This document shows, one piece after another, positions 11,016 to 21,908 of a DNA stretch of 64,000 bases. Under the pieces are notes generated by a model. The model was not told where the DNA came from. It was given only the letters and a program-made list of their open reading frames with translations, and searched no databases. The stretch's first letter is position 1, and each line of letters opens with the position of its first letter. The position numbers were made by a program, and so were the translations under genes. This DNA comes from Phallus indusiatus (Eukaryota; Basidiomycota; Agaricomycetes; Phallales; Phallaceae): assembly GCA_027605045.1 (NCBI GenBank), contig JAQFWX010000022.1, positions 310,001-374,000 on the forward strand, written 5' to 3'.

Positions 11016-12443
11016 ATGGCTCTCTTTGGTCAAACTCCAGTCCCCCCCACTAAACTTGGCCGCTATCGCGTTTTGTCCCCTAATGCTGGTGTATATGTCT
11101 CCCCCCTACAACTAGGAGGAGCTAGCATTGGCGATAAATGGGACAAAATAGGGATGGGCCATATGAACAAAGAGTCGTCGTTTAAACTCCTCGACGCATA
11201 TTATGATGCGGGAGGCAACATGATTGACACCGCTTGTAATTATCAGGAGGGAACTTCTGAAGAATTCATCGGTGAATGGATGGAGAAACGAGGCATACGT
11301 GACCAACTCGTCATTGCTACCAAGTTTACTTCTCCCTCTCGGTCAGATGATTCTGCGATAAAGGTCAATTTCTTGGGAAACAGTCATAAATCTCTTCATG
11401 TCGCAGTGGAGCAAAGTCTCAAAAGGTTGCGGACTACGTATATAGATATACTATACGTGCACTGTGAGTGTCATATAAGAAGCTTACTTCTTTAACTGGA
11501 ATTAAATTATATAGGGTGGACTTATGATACTTCGGTTGAAGAGATCATGAATAACTTGCACAGTCTGGTTGTCGCCAAGAAGGTTCTTTACTTGGTATGA
11601 TATTAACACCTTACTTCGATATTGATAATAATATTGACAACCATCTCCAGGGAATCTCCGTATGATCTCTCTTTCTCTTGCATGCGGACGAAACTCACTG
11701 CTTTTTTTTCAGGATACACCCGCCTGGGTAGTCGTGAAAGCTAACCAGTGGGCCAGATTTCACGGAAAGACTCCATTTTGCGTCTACCAGGGTCATTGGA
11801 ACATCTTGGACCGAAGCTTTGAACGGGATATCATTCCTATGGCTCACTCCGAAGGACTTGCACTTGCACCATTCGGAGTTTTAGCGGAAGGTCGTTTCCG
11901 TACAGACGAGGAAGAGCAACGTCGTAAAGAAACTGGAGAAAATGGCCGTGACGTACCTGTATTCAGAAAAGGTTGGGAAAGAAATGAGAATGAACGTAAA
12001 GTATCGAGAAAACTGCAGGAAATAGCCGGTGAATTGGGAGTGAAAAGTATCACAGCCGTCGCTATCGCCTACGTCATGCACGTGAGTTCAGAATAACCTT
12101 TTAGTTCTGCATGTATGATTATTTGATATTCTCAGAAAGCACCATTTGTATTTCCTATTATCGGGGGCAGGAAAGTAGAACATCTACAATCCAACATCGA
12201 AGCACTAGATGTCAAGTTAACCCCCGAGCATATACAGTCATTGGAGTCCATTGTTCCTTTCGACCTCGGATTTCCTCACAGTATCATCGTAAGCATCTCA
12301 TTTCCCGTTCTCCAAAATATTAAAAAAAGGTTGTTAATTACGCATCTTAGAACGATGGTTCATCTATTCCCTCGTTCTTCAGGAGCATTGCTGTCATTGA
12401 CAAATGGCAAAAAATTCCCACACAGCCTGCTTTGACGCTGTAA
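11016..12443 (+). CDS. aldo-keto reductase, AKR9 type (aryl-alcohol dehydrogenase-like), 383 aa
   Basis: Six exons: 11016-11463, 11515-11594, 11651-11659, 11713-12081, 12136-12288, 12351-12443. The third is a 9-nt micro-exon (Gly-Ile-Ser) needed for the conserved LYLGISDTPAWVV strand. The product has the usual 380-390 residue length of fungal AKR9 enzymes (norsolorinic acid reductase and aryl-alcohol dehydrogenase group). It should be a cytosolic NADPH-dependent reductase of aldehydes or ketones. The catalytic tetrad is visible: Asp71 ([10 protein letters not shown]), Tyr76, Lys103 (IATKF) and His149 (LYVHWW). The NADPH-binding C-terminal strand region reads [19 protein letters not shown]. 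The true substrate cannot be told from sequence; AKR9 members occur both in secondary metabolism and in aromatic aldehyde detoxification. The next genes downstream encode secreted hydrolases, so there is no classical biosynthetic cluster here. Confidence 0.9.
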
Positions 12444-13522
12444 AGACCAACTGGAATAAGATCAACTCTTTCACGAATAATAAAGTCTCGTATAACTGTT
12501 GCTTCTCCTAGATATATTTATATATTCAGAAGAATCACATTGCGTTGAGAGAACGACTCCGTTCAATAGATTTTGTTTTATACATACTGAAACGCTGATT
12601 GTGTAACCGATCATAAAAGTTTTTTAAATATGATTTGCTTGTGTAGATTGTTATATTCGTACGTGCGGCCTAACTAAAAGAATCTGAGGAGCACGCTCAC
12701 ATGCATATGCCGAACGGCCGGTCATTTCCGTGTTACATGTTACCCCGTTACCTGCACAAGAACAAACGACCCGTGGACATCACCCTATAACCAAAAACAT
12801 AAAACAATCTCATCCATCATCGGAAGAAGCTCAATGCTATAAAAGGCGACACTTCACTTTAAATAGTGAATGTAGATGGCGTTCGAAGAAGCGTAAAAAT
12901 GTAAGTTGAAATCATCAACAACATTCACTCAGGCCTGATCCACAGCACGGGCCCCAGGAGAGGGTTTTGTGCCCTTGATACCCGGCGTGCATCAGAACTC
13001 CCTATACATTACCTTTCTCATCAAACAAGAAAGTTGAGGATATTAGATGGCCCTACATATTCTAGCAACATTTATACAATGCGAATGTAAAGAAGCAGAC
13101 AAAGCATGCGATGAAAAATTTCACAAAGAAATTGCGTAGTGGCAGAGGGACAATTTTCTCTTCTGAAGTTCGAGAGTGTTGCTTCTAAAATTGAAGAACA
13201 TGTACAAAGAGGTCAGAAGATTTTGGGTTCAGGTGGAGTCGATCGTGTCTCTTTTTCATTTTTCTTACTTTGCTCAGCAGACGTCTCGATAATTGCTCAT
13301 GAATTTATTCAGTGCAACTAAATGAATCTCTCCTTATACAGTACATTTTAACTTTACCCCGCCTTGAACACGATTCTCTGGTCCTTTTTTTTGTCGACGT
13401 CATCGTCTCTTCCCAGCTTCGATATATTTTTCATGTGACCCACAACTTCGACTCCATTGTTCAAGTGTACCGTCATTTGACCTAGCGGACCGAGGAGTTG
13501 AAAAAGGTCGACGAGCAATGAA
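12444..13522. other. intergenic region with a strong orphan TATA box
   Basis: About 1.1 kb without a supported coding gene. A TATAAAAGG box at 12838 is followed by CACTTTAAATAGTG, a near-palindrome, but no reading frame with a proper start follows. The open stretch at 13139-13321 starts on GTG and has no splice support. Confidence 0.4.
12838..12846 (+). promoter_or_regulatory. TATA box without an assigned gene
   Basis: TATAAAAGG is close to the ideal TATA consensus. About 55 bp downstream the sequence AAAATGTAAGTT gives an ATG fused to a 5' splice-like GTAAGT. It may drive a non-coding transcript or be the remnant of a lost gene. Confidence 0.3.
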
Positions 13523-13528
13523 TATAAG
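13523..13528 (+). promoter_or_regulatory. TATA-like element of the carboxylesterase gene
   Basis: TATAAG lies 48 bp upstream of the ATG at 13576. It is a weak match, placed plausibly. Confidence 0.3.
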
Positions 13529-13575
13529 TACGCTTGTCCCAGACGTCTCTCTCAAAAATTGCAGCACTCCATAAG

Positions 13576-15963
13576 ATGGGAGCCCGAAAATTATCCGCTC
13601 TAGCAATCACCTGTCTAGCACTTTGTTGGTCTACATTCGGATCAGCCAGCTCAAGTCGTGCCAAATTCATTCCTCCAGGTCCTCAAGTAGACTTGGGTTA
13701 TGTTACTTTAGTTGGCAACGCAACTACACCTACAGGCGAACCTAACGGAACAGTCCACTTCTTCGGGGGTGTACCATTTGCTCAAGCTCCGCTAGGCTCT
13801 CTGCGTTTCAAAGCACCCCAACAATTGGATGAAGCTCCTCCTAGTGATCCATCACAAGTTCCTGTGCTGGATGCGCGCAGTTGGGGTGCGCCTTGTATTC
13901 AGCAGGGTCCCGCTACTGTTGGCGTTGGAAGTGAAGGTATTGTTGTTAACGTTTGAAATATGAAAAAAAAAATGACTAGTGAACACAGATTGCTTGTTCG
14001 TAAATGTTTGGAAGCCAAGTACTGCTAAAGAAGGGGACAAGCTGCCTGTTATGGTTTACATATATGTAAGACTGACATTCTCACGGGGGAATTAATGTTG
14101 ATTTGACTTTCAGGGTGGAGGATTCTTTCAAGGCGTAAGTGAACCGTTGTATCTCTTTTGCGACTGTTCCATGATCTTTTGGTAGACAACGCAAGGTTAC
14201 CCATTGTACGATTGGGTAGCTCAATCTCAAAATATCATTGGTGTCTCTATTGTATGTTTTTAGACCGCTTATTTGATCTGATCTTTTGTTTCATGCATTA
14301 ATGCTTCTAAAAAGGGATATCGTCTAAATGTATTTGGATTTCTGACATCTCCAGAAATGAACGCTACAGATCTCAATGCTGGAGTGCTTGATCAACGCGC
14401 CGCCTTGGAATGGGTACAGAGACATATATCCAAGTTCGGAGGAGATCCAGATGTAGTCACCATTGACGGCGAGAGTGCCGGCGGTGCCAGTACTGTCATG
14501 CAAGTTGTCGCCTATGGAGGTGTGTTTGTCTTTCATTTTTATTCACTCGTACGTTCGTCTCACCTTTTTATGTAGGGGAGAAGCCAGTTCCTTTCAGCCG
14601 AGCTATCTCTGAGTCGATTGGATGGGGTCCCACGCCTACTAAGGAACAAAGCGCTGTAGCTTTTCGTTTGTATTTCTTTTATTACGATCTTTGATAATAG
14701 TATTGAGAGACTTTTATTAGAACAGGCTGCTGCGATTGTGGGATGCCCGTTGAATGGGGTAGAATCGCTTGAATGTCTTCGTCAAGCTTCATTAGGTAAT
14801 TCACCGACCTCTTTCATCTATTACACTCACTTAAAAAACTGTTAACCAGGCTCTTTGATATCCGCTTTAAATCAAATACCCTCAGGTCAATTTATTCCGG
14901 TAGTTTCCGGCCCAGGAACAATTCTTCCAGAGCTTCCTTCTTCACTTATACGAGCAGGAAAGTTCGCTTTGGTGGATTATGCTGGTGGACATTGTACAAA
15001 CGACGGGAAGACCTTTACGGATGGAACTCCTACTACGTTATTGACCCAGGATCAGTTAATTGCAGCGGTCTTGAGTCGATGGCCAAGTTTGGTGAGCTCA
15101 GAATGCACTTACTAAGCAATGATTGAATGAATGAACTCACATAAAAATGCTCATGATCATTCTCAGACTAATGACACGATTGACAAGATGTTGAAACTTT
15201 ATCCTGCGCCTGGTACTCCCGGGAGTCCATTTGATACTGAGTACGATCGAACTTGGGTAATTGAACAGGACGCCGTATTTGGGTGCATGTGCGTTTTGAA
15301 TAAAAACTATACCCCGATATATATTGCATGTCTCATAATTGGAAATAGGGACTGGTTCCTAGCAAATCGTACCGCGGAATTAGGCCATACCGCAACTTTC
15401 AACTTCAGGTCCACCGCCACTTGAAAACGTTTGTTATTATTTATCTAACGTATAATCTTTCAACAGGTTTAATTCCCCTAATCCTGTCTTATTTGCTCAA
15501 ACCCCTTACGAAGGAGTTATGCATACGAGTGATTTGTTCTTCTTATTTGATGGAAACACGTACGCATCTTTCTATTTGCTGATGTACGTGTCCCTTACGG
15601 CTGTTCCTTCGCTTTTAGCTACGCTCCAAACGCATACTACTCCTTTCAGGCTTTCAACAGTGTAAGTAATATCCTGCACTCTCAAAACTGTTCTCATCTT
15701 GCATTCCAAAGACCGAGGCACCCCTTTCGCGTGAGATAATAGCATATTGGACTTCATTCGGTCGAACCGGTAACCCCTCCGACTTCAAAGAGTCGTTCTC
15801 TCCGGTATGGCCCAGTCAACGGACTGGACAAAGGGTTGTTATGACGCGAAATCCTGTTACGAATAACGGAACTTGGAGCAGCGTTGAAAGTGTCTCAGCT
15901 TATGAGGTTGAGAGGTGTCTATTTTGGATGAGTGCTGAAGTGACGAGTCAGACTATGCTTTGA
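13576..15963 (+). CDS. secreted type-B carboxylesterase/lipase, 568 aa
   Basis: Thirteen exons: 13576-13936, 13989-14065, 14114-14134, 14186-14251, 14315-14519, 14576-14665, 14721-14795, 14850-15091, 15167-15288, 15349-15408, 15467-15559, 15619-15661, 15712-15963. Phases sum to 568 residues, the usual length of fungal type-B esterases and of the Candida rugosa-like lipases. A signal peptide (about residues 1-25, LALCWSTFGSASS) predicts secretion. The oxyanion loop is GGGFFQG (147-153). The nucleophile is Ser229 in GESAGG, and the catalytic His sits in the GVMHTSDLFFLF block. The acid residue should be in EQDAVFGC. Cys pairs and several N-glycosylation sequons are present. The likely job is hydrolysis of ester or acyl-glycerol substrates outside the cell. 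The sixth intron uses a weak GTTTGT donor, chosen because it alone keeps the AVAFQQAAAIVGC frame. Confidence 0.9.
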
Positions 15964-16324
15964 GTACAAAATTTGGACGATCGACCCTCCTGATGAATAT
16001 TTTACTTCGATATATATATACACGTATGTATGTCATCGTATATATATTCACCCTTCGTGAAATATATTGAATCGAATCCACTTTGCCATACGGGGTAACT
16101 CATGTGGACACTCGTAGGTGCACTGTCCGCGTACGTGCAGCCGGATATCGCTTCGTTCTTTGAACGTGACCGGTGCCATGTTGACCAGCGGCTCCATGAC
16201 CGTAAAGTACATCCATGCTGATTCTCGAATCGAAGGCACGCGCATGAATGAGAATGCACGTGCGATGTGCTTTGGATAAAGTTTCCTTCTTTCTCCTAGA
16301 TTTCGATATGGACCAGAAGATATA
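15964..16324. other. intergenic DNA with short AT repeats
   Basis: It contains runs of TA repeats near 16011-16050. No gene seen. It holds the 3' flank of the esterase and the promoter of the phosphatase. Confidence 0.5.
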
Positions 16325-16333
16325 CATAAAAGG
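16325..16333 (+). promoter_or_regulatory. TATA-like box of the metallophosphatase gene
   Basis: CATAAAAGG lies about 90 bp before the ATG at 16422. Confidence 0.35.
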
Positions 16334-16421
16334 CGGTTTGTATTCGACTTCTGAGCTCGTTCTAGGCTTCCCCTGTCCGAGTTGGCAATTGTCAGACGGC
16401 TAGCTATTGCTATTAGCCATT

Positions 16422-18144
16422 ATGAATTTCACGTTCAAAGCCCTAGTTCTCCTATGCGTCTCTTTAGTTTGTTCGGCGTTACCTGCGTCGTGTAAGCATC
16501 TTTTCTCTTGTGTTGTTGCTTAACCGTCTCATTTAAGTTTGTGCTACAGCTTTTACGCCCAATCCAGCTTCGTTTCCGGCTGCTTTAAATCCTTATCCAA
16601 ACAAACCCAAGCTGACGTTCGATGAAAAGACTGGAACGTTTAGGATTATGGTCTTCTCGGATATGCATTATGGTGAAAATCCGTGGGACTCGTGGGGTCC
16701 TGAACAAGACAAGAACAGTACGATTCTGGCGAGGAAGGTGTTGAAGGAAAATCCGGATTACGTGTATGTTCTGTTGGGCGTTGATTTGGGCGTCGTGACG
16801 GAGATTTACATAAAACTTGCTTAACAGGGTTCTGAATGGTGATCTTATCACTGGAGAAAGTGCGTTCAATGTTTGAGGCTGCAGGTGTCCTAAACCTAAT
16901 TCTGCTATAAAGACACGTTCAAGGAAAATGCTACCAAACTTATTGACGAGATAGTCGCACCGTTGAACGAAGTTAAAATTCCCTTTTCTTCGACATACGG
17001 AGTATCTCGCTTTTCCTTTCGTTTGAAATTCATGTATTGACTACCATCTGGATTTAGAACCACGATAATAACGTCAACATTACGCATTTGGAAGAGATTA
17101 AGCGCGAACAACTTGTTGCGCCTTTAAGTTACACACGTATTGCCTCCCCCGATGTCGGCGGGGAAGGGGGTCCTGGAAATTATTGGGTTCCAGTAAGTTA
17201 GAGATGTCCTTAAATAAATCTGCACTTTGTTTTAATAAACCTTCAAAAGGTATACGCGCATAAGAACGACGCTATCCCTTCCCTCATTCTTTGGTTCTTT
17301 GACTCTCGTGGTAAATCTGACATCATTGCCCTCATGGCCACTAAATACTGATATTTCATTAGGTGGATTCCGTCAGGATGAAACCGAGCTTCCGGACTGG
17401 GTTGATGTAACTGTGGCTGAATGGATTGAGTCCGAAACTGCGCTGATGGATCGTTACTGGGGTCCTCCTACAAAGCGTGGTGCATTGGCGTTCGTCCATA
17501 TCCCACCGTGAGTAACAAAATCTTTTTGTTTCTATTGGAATTAAGTTTTTCTTTCAAGAAATGTTGTTCAGAACTTGGCGGATACATTGAATAGTACTCA
17601 AGACCCGGGTCTCAATGGTGAACAAAATTTGTCAAATCGTCATCTAAGAACGCATATTGATTCGTACTTTCATAGCTGATGAGCCCCTTAGCATTGGATC
17701 AACTCAATCCACGTTCAATACAACCCTTTATGGGACGCACAGGGATAAACCGTTCTGGGACTCTCTGAATGCAAACGTCAAGAATTTGCATGCAGTGATT
17801 TCTGGTCACGGTATGCTACAGGATTTTTTTTGGCCCACGTTACCTTGGCTCCGTTGCTGACGTTCATTTATAGATCATGGTAACGAATGGTGCAAACGCG
17901 ATCCAGGAAAGAATGTTATATTCTGCTTTGACAAGCATGCTGGGTACGTAACTATTCAAGCTTCCCGTTGAGTTGTCGCTTATGCTCTTCTAGATATGGT
18001 GGTTACGATTCACCCGATTGGGGACACGGTGTTCGAAATCTTGTCATTTATGCGAACAACGTCACTGGCGGCGTAGACACCTGGGTAAGACTTGAAGATG
18101 GAACTAGGCGAGACATTATAAGATTGGATAGCAATTATAATTAG
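16422..18144 (+). CDS. secreted calcineurin-like metallophosphatase, 386 aa
   Basis: Eleven exons: 16422-16491, 16550-16763, 16828-16859, 16913-17001, 17058-17192, 17250-17310, 17363-17507, 17559-17617, 17676-17810, 17874-17943, 17994-18144. All junctions are in phase, giving 386 residues. The N-terminus is a signal peptide (KALVLLCVSLVCSALPA). The metal-binding motifs of the calcineurin-like fold appear in order: a first Asp/His block (FSDMHYG), GDLITGE, STYGNHDN split across an intron, and SGHDHGNEW split across another. This layout matches fungal Dcr2/purple-acid-like phosphoesterases. The enzyme should hydrolyse phosphate monoesters outside the cell or in the secretory pathway, possibly for phosphate scavenging. 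Sequons such as NNVNIT and NVTGG support passage through the ER. The exact substrate is not inferable. Confidence 0.9.
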
Positions 18145-18540
18145 TATGATGTAGGATGTATGTCTCTGGATTATGACCTATTAGACGAATTTACGCAGTG
18201 AATACAAGTTGTATCGTATCACGCATAGATTGATGAATTTTTTTTCGCAATTATTGAAAGAGTTTTTTCGGATGCACATTGCCGACGACTGGTTTCATAG
18301 TTTATAGTTCGGCTGTCCGCCGAGAGCTGCCGCTTTAGAACTCCGAAAATACTTTTAAACCTTATTTCACATATCCACCGACTGTTCCAAAACTCCGTCA
18401 CCAAAACTCCAAAAAATAGTCTCTGCTATTCATCGACGATAGCGGACGAAGACATCCAATACTTTTAAACACCCGAACCATTAAAAAAGTTTGTATCTTC
18501 TTCTCGAAATACTTTTGTTCTAATCCCTATTCACTGCAGG
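18145..18540. promoter_or_regulatory. promoter region of the eS12 gene with a repeated motif
   Basis: The 396-bp spacer holds two exact copies of AATACTTTTAAAC (18348-18360 and 18458-18470) and a third shortened copy, AATACTTTT (18508-18516), leading to the ATG at 18541. Repeated elements in front of a ribosomal protein gene suggest cis-acting sites, but none matches a motif I can name. Confidence 0.35.
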
Positions 18541-19037
18541 ATGTCTGACGCTGGAGATGAAATTCAAGTCGACGTACCCGTTGAGGTCGAAGTCAAAGAT
18601 GTTCCTAAAGGAAAAATGTCCGTAGAAGATGCTCTTCAAGTTCGTAACGCTTCATGTTCGCCATATCTAGTCCTCTTGCTTACTAGCTCTTCAAACAGCA
18701 AGTGATCAAGAACGCACTCGTTCACGACGGTCTTGCTCGTGGTCTCCGCGAGTGTGCCAAGGCCCTGGACAAACGCCAAGCTCACCTTTGCGTCCTTGTC
18801 GAAACCTGCACCGAGCCCGAGTACATCAAGCTCATCGAGGCGCTTTGTCAAGACCACAACATCAACCTCATCAAAGTCAGCGATGCCAAAGTTCTTGGTA
18901 CCTGGGCTGGTTTGTGCAAGGTTGACCGTGAAGGCAACCCTCGCAAGATTGTCGGCTGCTCTTGCGTCGTCGTCAAGGATTATGGCGCGGAGAGTGAAGG
19001 CTTGAATGTCATTCTCGAATACTTCAAGAACCGATAA
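18541..19037 (+). CDS. RPS12: 40S ribosomal protein eS12, 145 aa
   Basis: Two exons, 18541-18639 and 18699-19037, with a 59-nt phase-0 intron; the product is 145 residues, the normal eS12 length. The family signature is unmistakable: [25 protein letters not shown] across the splice junction, then [40 protein letters not shown] and the C-terminal [10 protein letters not shown]. eS12 sits in the beak of the small ribosomal subunit. The acidic N-terminal extension ([11 protein letters not shown]) is typical of fungi. An alternative acceptor 12 nt upstream would insert LFKQ before the conserved helix; I chose the later AG because the family has no insertion there. The intron is too short to host a snoRNA. 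Confidence 0.95.
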
Positions 19038-19774
19038 GTGAGTAAAAGAATGGTTTTTTTTCCTTCTGGGATGACAAATAGACTCCCTCTACCGAAAGTA
19101 ATGAGGAAAAACGTCTTTCCGGAATCATTATACTTTTTGTCTGATTTATTCACAAAATTTATTGATTATGGTTTATCATTTACTGACTAGTTCCTTTTTT
19201 TTTCTTAGATCTATGTCGTACTTAGTACTTTTAGAACTCTCTGTCTAAAACTTCTAATAAAAAATTAACTTGAGTATCACTCGGACGACCCATGTTTGAT
19301 ATGCTTGATTAGAAGTTCATCTCCGCAGAAAATGATTGAGAACTAGTAGTAGTAATGATTATGGGTGTAGACAATGCAATGAGCACAGACACTCCTGAGA
19401 TCTGTACCAATGCAGAAACTTTGCAATTGAGGTATAATTTGGGAAGTCATATACTCTGTTAAATCAGTACCAGTCAATTCAGCAACGTCTTTTGTTCATG
19501 TTCTCAGAATCATACTGTCCGAATAGTTATTCTCATTGATCACTCTCCCATGGGGTTTGGCATTTGATTTACTTTTACTTTGATACATCGACGAACGCTT
19601 GATTGTAATACTAAAATCTGAAATTGTTGTGGAAAGACTTCAAACATCTTATCGAGGTTTGGTCGAGGTACCGGTCTTTTTCACTGCCAATAACTGTAGC
19701 TGAGCGCGCCAACAAGCTGGTGCCAGACGCCTAAAAATTCCTTCAGGACGACGGGGCGGAATCGTCTGTGGAGA
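19038..19774. other. intergenic DNA between eS12 and the mL57-like gene
   Basis: No gene seen. It contains AT-rich 3' flank sequence of eS12 and the promoter side of the next gene. Confidence 0.5.
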
Positions 19775-20961
19775 ATGAGACTGAGCACACCTGCCAGGCA
19801 ATGTCTCTCGTTCTCTCATTCTCACAAATTTAAAACAAAAAAGCAAACATGTCCATCTTTTATCCATTACCCAACCCGCTTTTGTCAGTTTTCACATAGT
19901 TTTTACGTTCACTTTGTGTCGTCTGATCTCATTTTGCAGACTCGGAAGTTGCGGGAGACCCTTCGCCTTCAACACGACAAAAAAGTATTGAACATACTCA
20001 TATTATTGATACTGGTCGATCGCCTCTAAACCCCAAAAATGTTCAACCCAAGCACGTTGTCGCACATCTTCGGACGATTTTCCCCCCTCTTGAGGTTCCT
20101 GAGGATCTTGCTTTACGAATGATAACTCATATCAGTTGGGAACGAGGAATGGAAAATCATAATGCGCGACTGGGTTTTCTTGGTCGACGTGTTCTTCATT
20201 CCTACCTTCACCTCTTTCTTCATGAATGTTCCCTGCCATCCCCATCTCAACTTCCACCAAAAAACGCCCCAATCTCACCCACAGACCGTTTAAGAACGTC
20301 TGCATTCTCTCGAAAATCATCAAATGCACCATCCCCCTCAACACAATCTTATGATGATATCTCAGATAAGCTTTTAAATACCTATATTCTTGGAGAACAT
20401 GTCGGCGCTGCATGGGAGCTGGAACGGATTATGCGTTGGACGCCCGCCGTCGCAGAGCTGGAAAAGCTTCGAGAAGAAAGACCCGACATAGTGCTACGAA
20501 GCTCAGGTTTATACAAAGTCAGAGGTGCTACCGTTGAAGGCCTTGTTGGAGGACTATTCCATCAGTTTGTAAGCGTTCATTCCATGCTGTACGTATGGCT
20601 TGAGTTACTGATTAACCATGAAAAGGGCGGTGCGATTACACATCGTATATTTCACACTCGGATACTACCGCATATTTATCATTTTGGTTTACCTCTTTCT
20701 ATGCATGACAGTGTGCGGGATGCTTGCAATCGATTAGGTGGACAACATGGTAGTTTACTCACAGTTGAAGCGCGACAGCGGCAACCTGTTTCATCAAAAA
20801 CGAAGTCAGATACCCCTTCTTTGACTACCGGAGAAGACAAAGACTCGCACAGTTCTCCTCCTCCGAAGCAAGAACCATTGCCAGAGGCCGACACCGTTGA
20901 CTTTGTCAAGGTTGGAAGGGAGGGACCGCGAGAGAGACGTAGGTTAAGCGTATCGGGTTAA
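19775..20961 (+). CDS. mitochondrial large-subunit ribosomal protein, mL57-like, 362 aa
   Basis: Three exons: 19775-19898, 19940-20568, 20626-20961. The first 41 residues are basic, Ser/Thr-rich and lack acidic residues (MRLSTPARQC.., KFKTKKQT), as expected for a mitochondrial presequence. The body has an RNase III-like fold: ISWERGMENHNARLGFLGRRVLHSYL is split by my reading only for length, and the later block reads GATVEGLVGGLFHQF-GGAITHRIFHTRILPHI. In active RNase III the corresponding signature is ERLEFLGDxVL; here the catalytic Asp is Arg (FLGRRVL), so the fold should be non-catalytic. That fits mL57 (yeast Mrpl15) of the mitoribosome. No double-strand RNA-binding domain follows, which argues against mL44. 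Intron 2 (57 nt) has no stop and keeps frame if retained. The C-terminal 90 residues are disordered. Confidence 0.7.
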
Positions 20962-21908
20962 CATATGGTAGATGGATATATTCACAAATATAATATAATT
21001 TGAAGCTAAATCACATGAGGGTGATCGCATATCATGCATCAAGTCCAGCCACGAGGTGGATCTGAATCCCGACCTTGCGGTGGTTCCTCGACATGTAAGT
21101 AAGTGAGGATTAAACAGTTAAGTGTTAAATGAATTGGATATGCAAAGCAAGGGACCATGATGAAATGTATAAGAGTAATTGAATGTTCCTGAAGTCAACA
21201 ATAACCATCTGTTGACATCAGACTGGTCGGTAGCGGGACCATATGCCACGCTACCTGTCCCTGCGTACAGAACCACGCATTCAGATAATGATCTATGATG
21301 TGTCAAAGATAAGTGATCATATAGCGAGCGACAAAATGAGCTCATACACAAGCAGGTCGAAAGCCGGTAGAATGTCAGATGATTCGGGACGTGGGCATAG
21401 ATTGTGAATCTAAGCTTTGATGAGCCATAATGAATGCTCGGACTTCATTTAAACCGGATGTTGCGGAATAACAACCCCAAAGTGAGGTGTTACGAGCTTG
21501 AGCTCGAGCTCGATGCTTTACTCGGGCATCACGCATCCTCGCACGATGATATCACTTTACGGGGAGCTCGGACCAAGAGAGGGAAATCTTCAGAACAGTG
21601 ATGTACATAGATAACTTGCATGTGTTTGACCATAATGATTTTACAATGTTCCTCTGTTGAGTGTGGGAGGTTGCAGCTGCAATTCAAGCCTGCCGAACAG
21701 AACAAAAATAGATTGAGCCTTGGTTCAATGATTTTTCGATACAACTCATACCTGGAATGAATTAACCCTTTCAAAAATAAAACATGGCTTTTTCCAAAAG
21801 TTTTGCATCAATCCCGTCTTTCGATAAAATAGGAGGATCACTGGTGAACGTTTGAACCGGTGAATCACCTTGGAAACGTGACGCCGGAGATGTCACAGTA
21901 GCTCAAAG
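20962..21908. other. intergenic DNA, no gene seen
   Basis: About 0.95 kb. It contains a short perfect palindrome, GAGCTCGAGCTC, near 21500. No reading frame with splice support. Confidence 0.45.
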
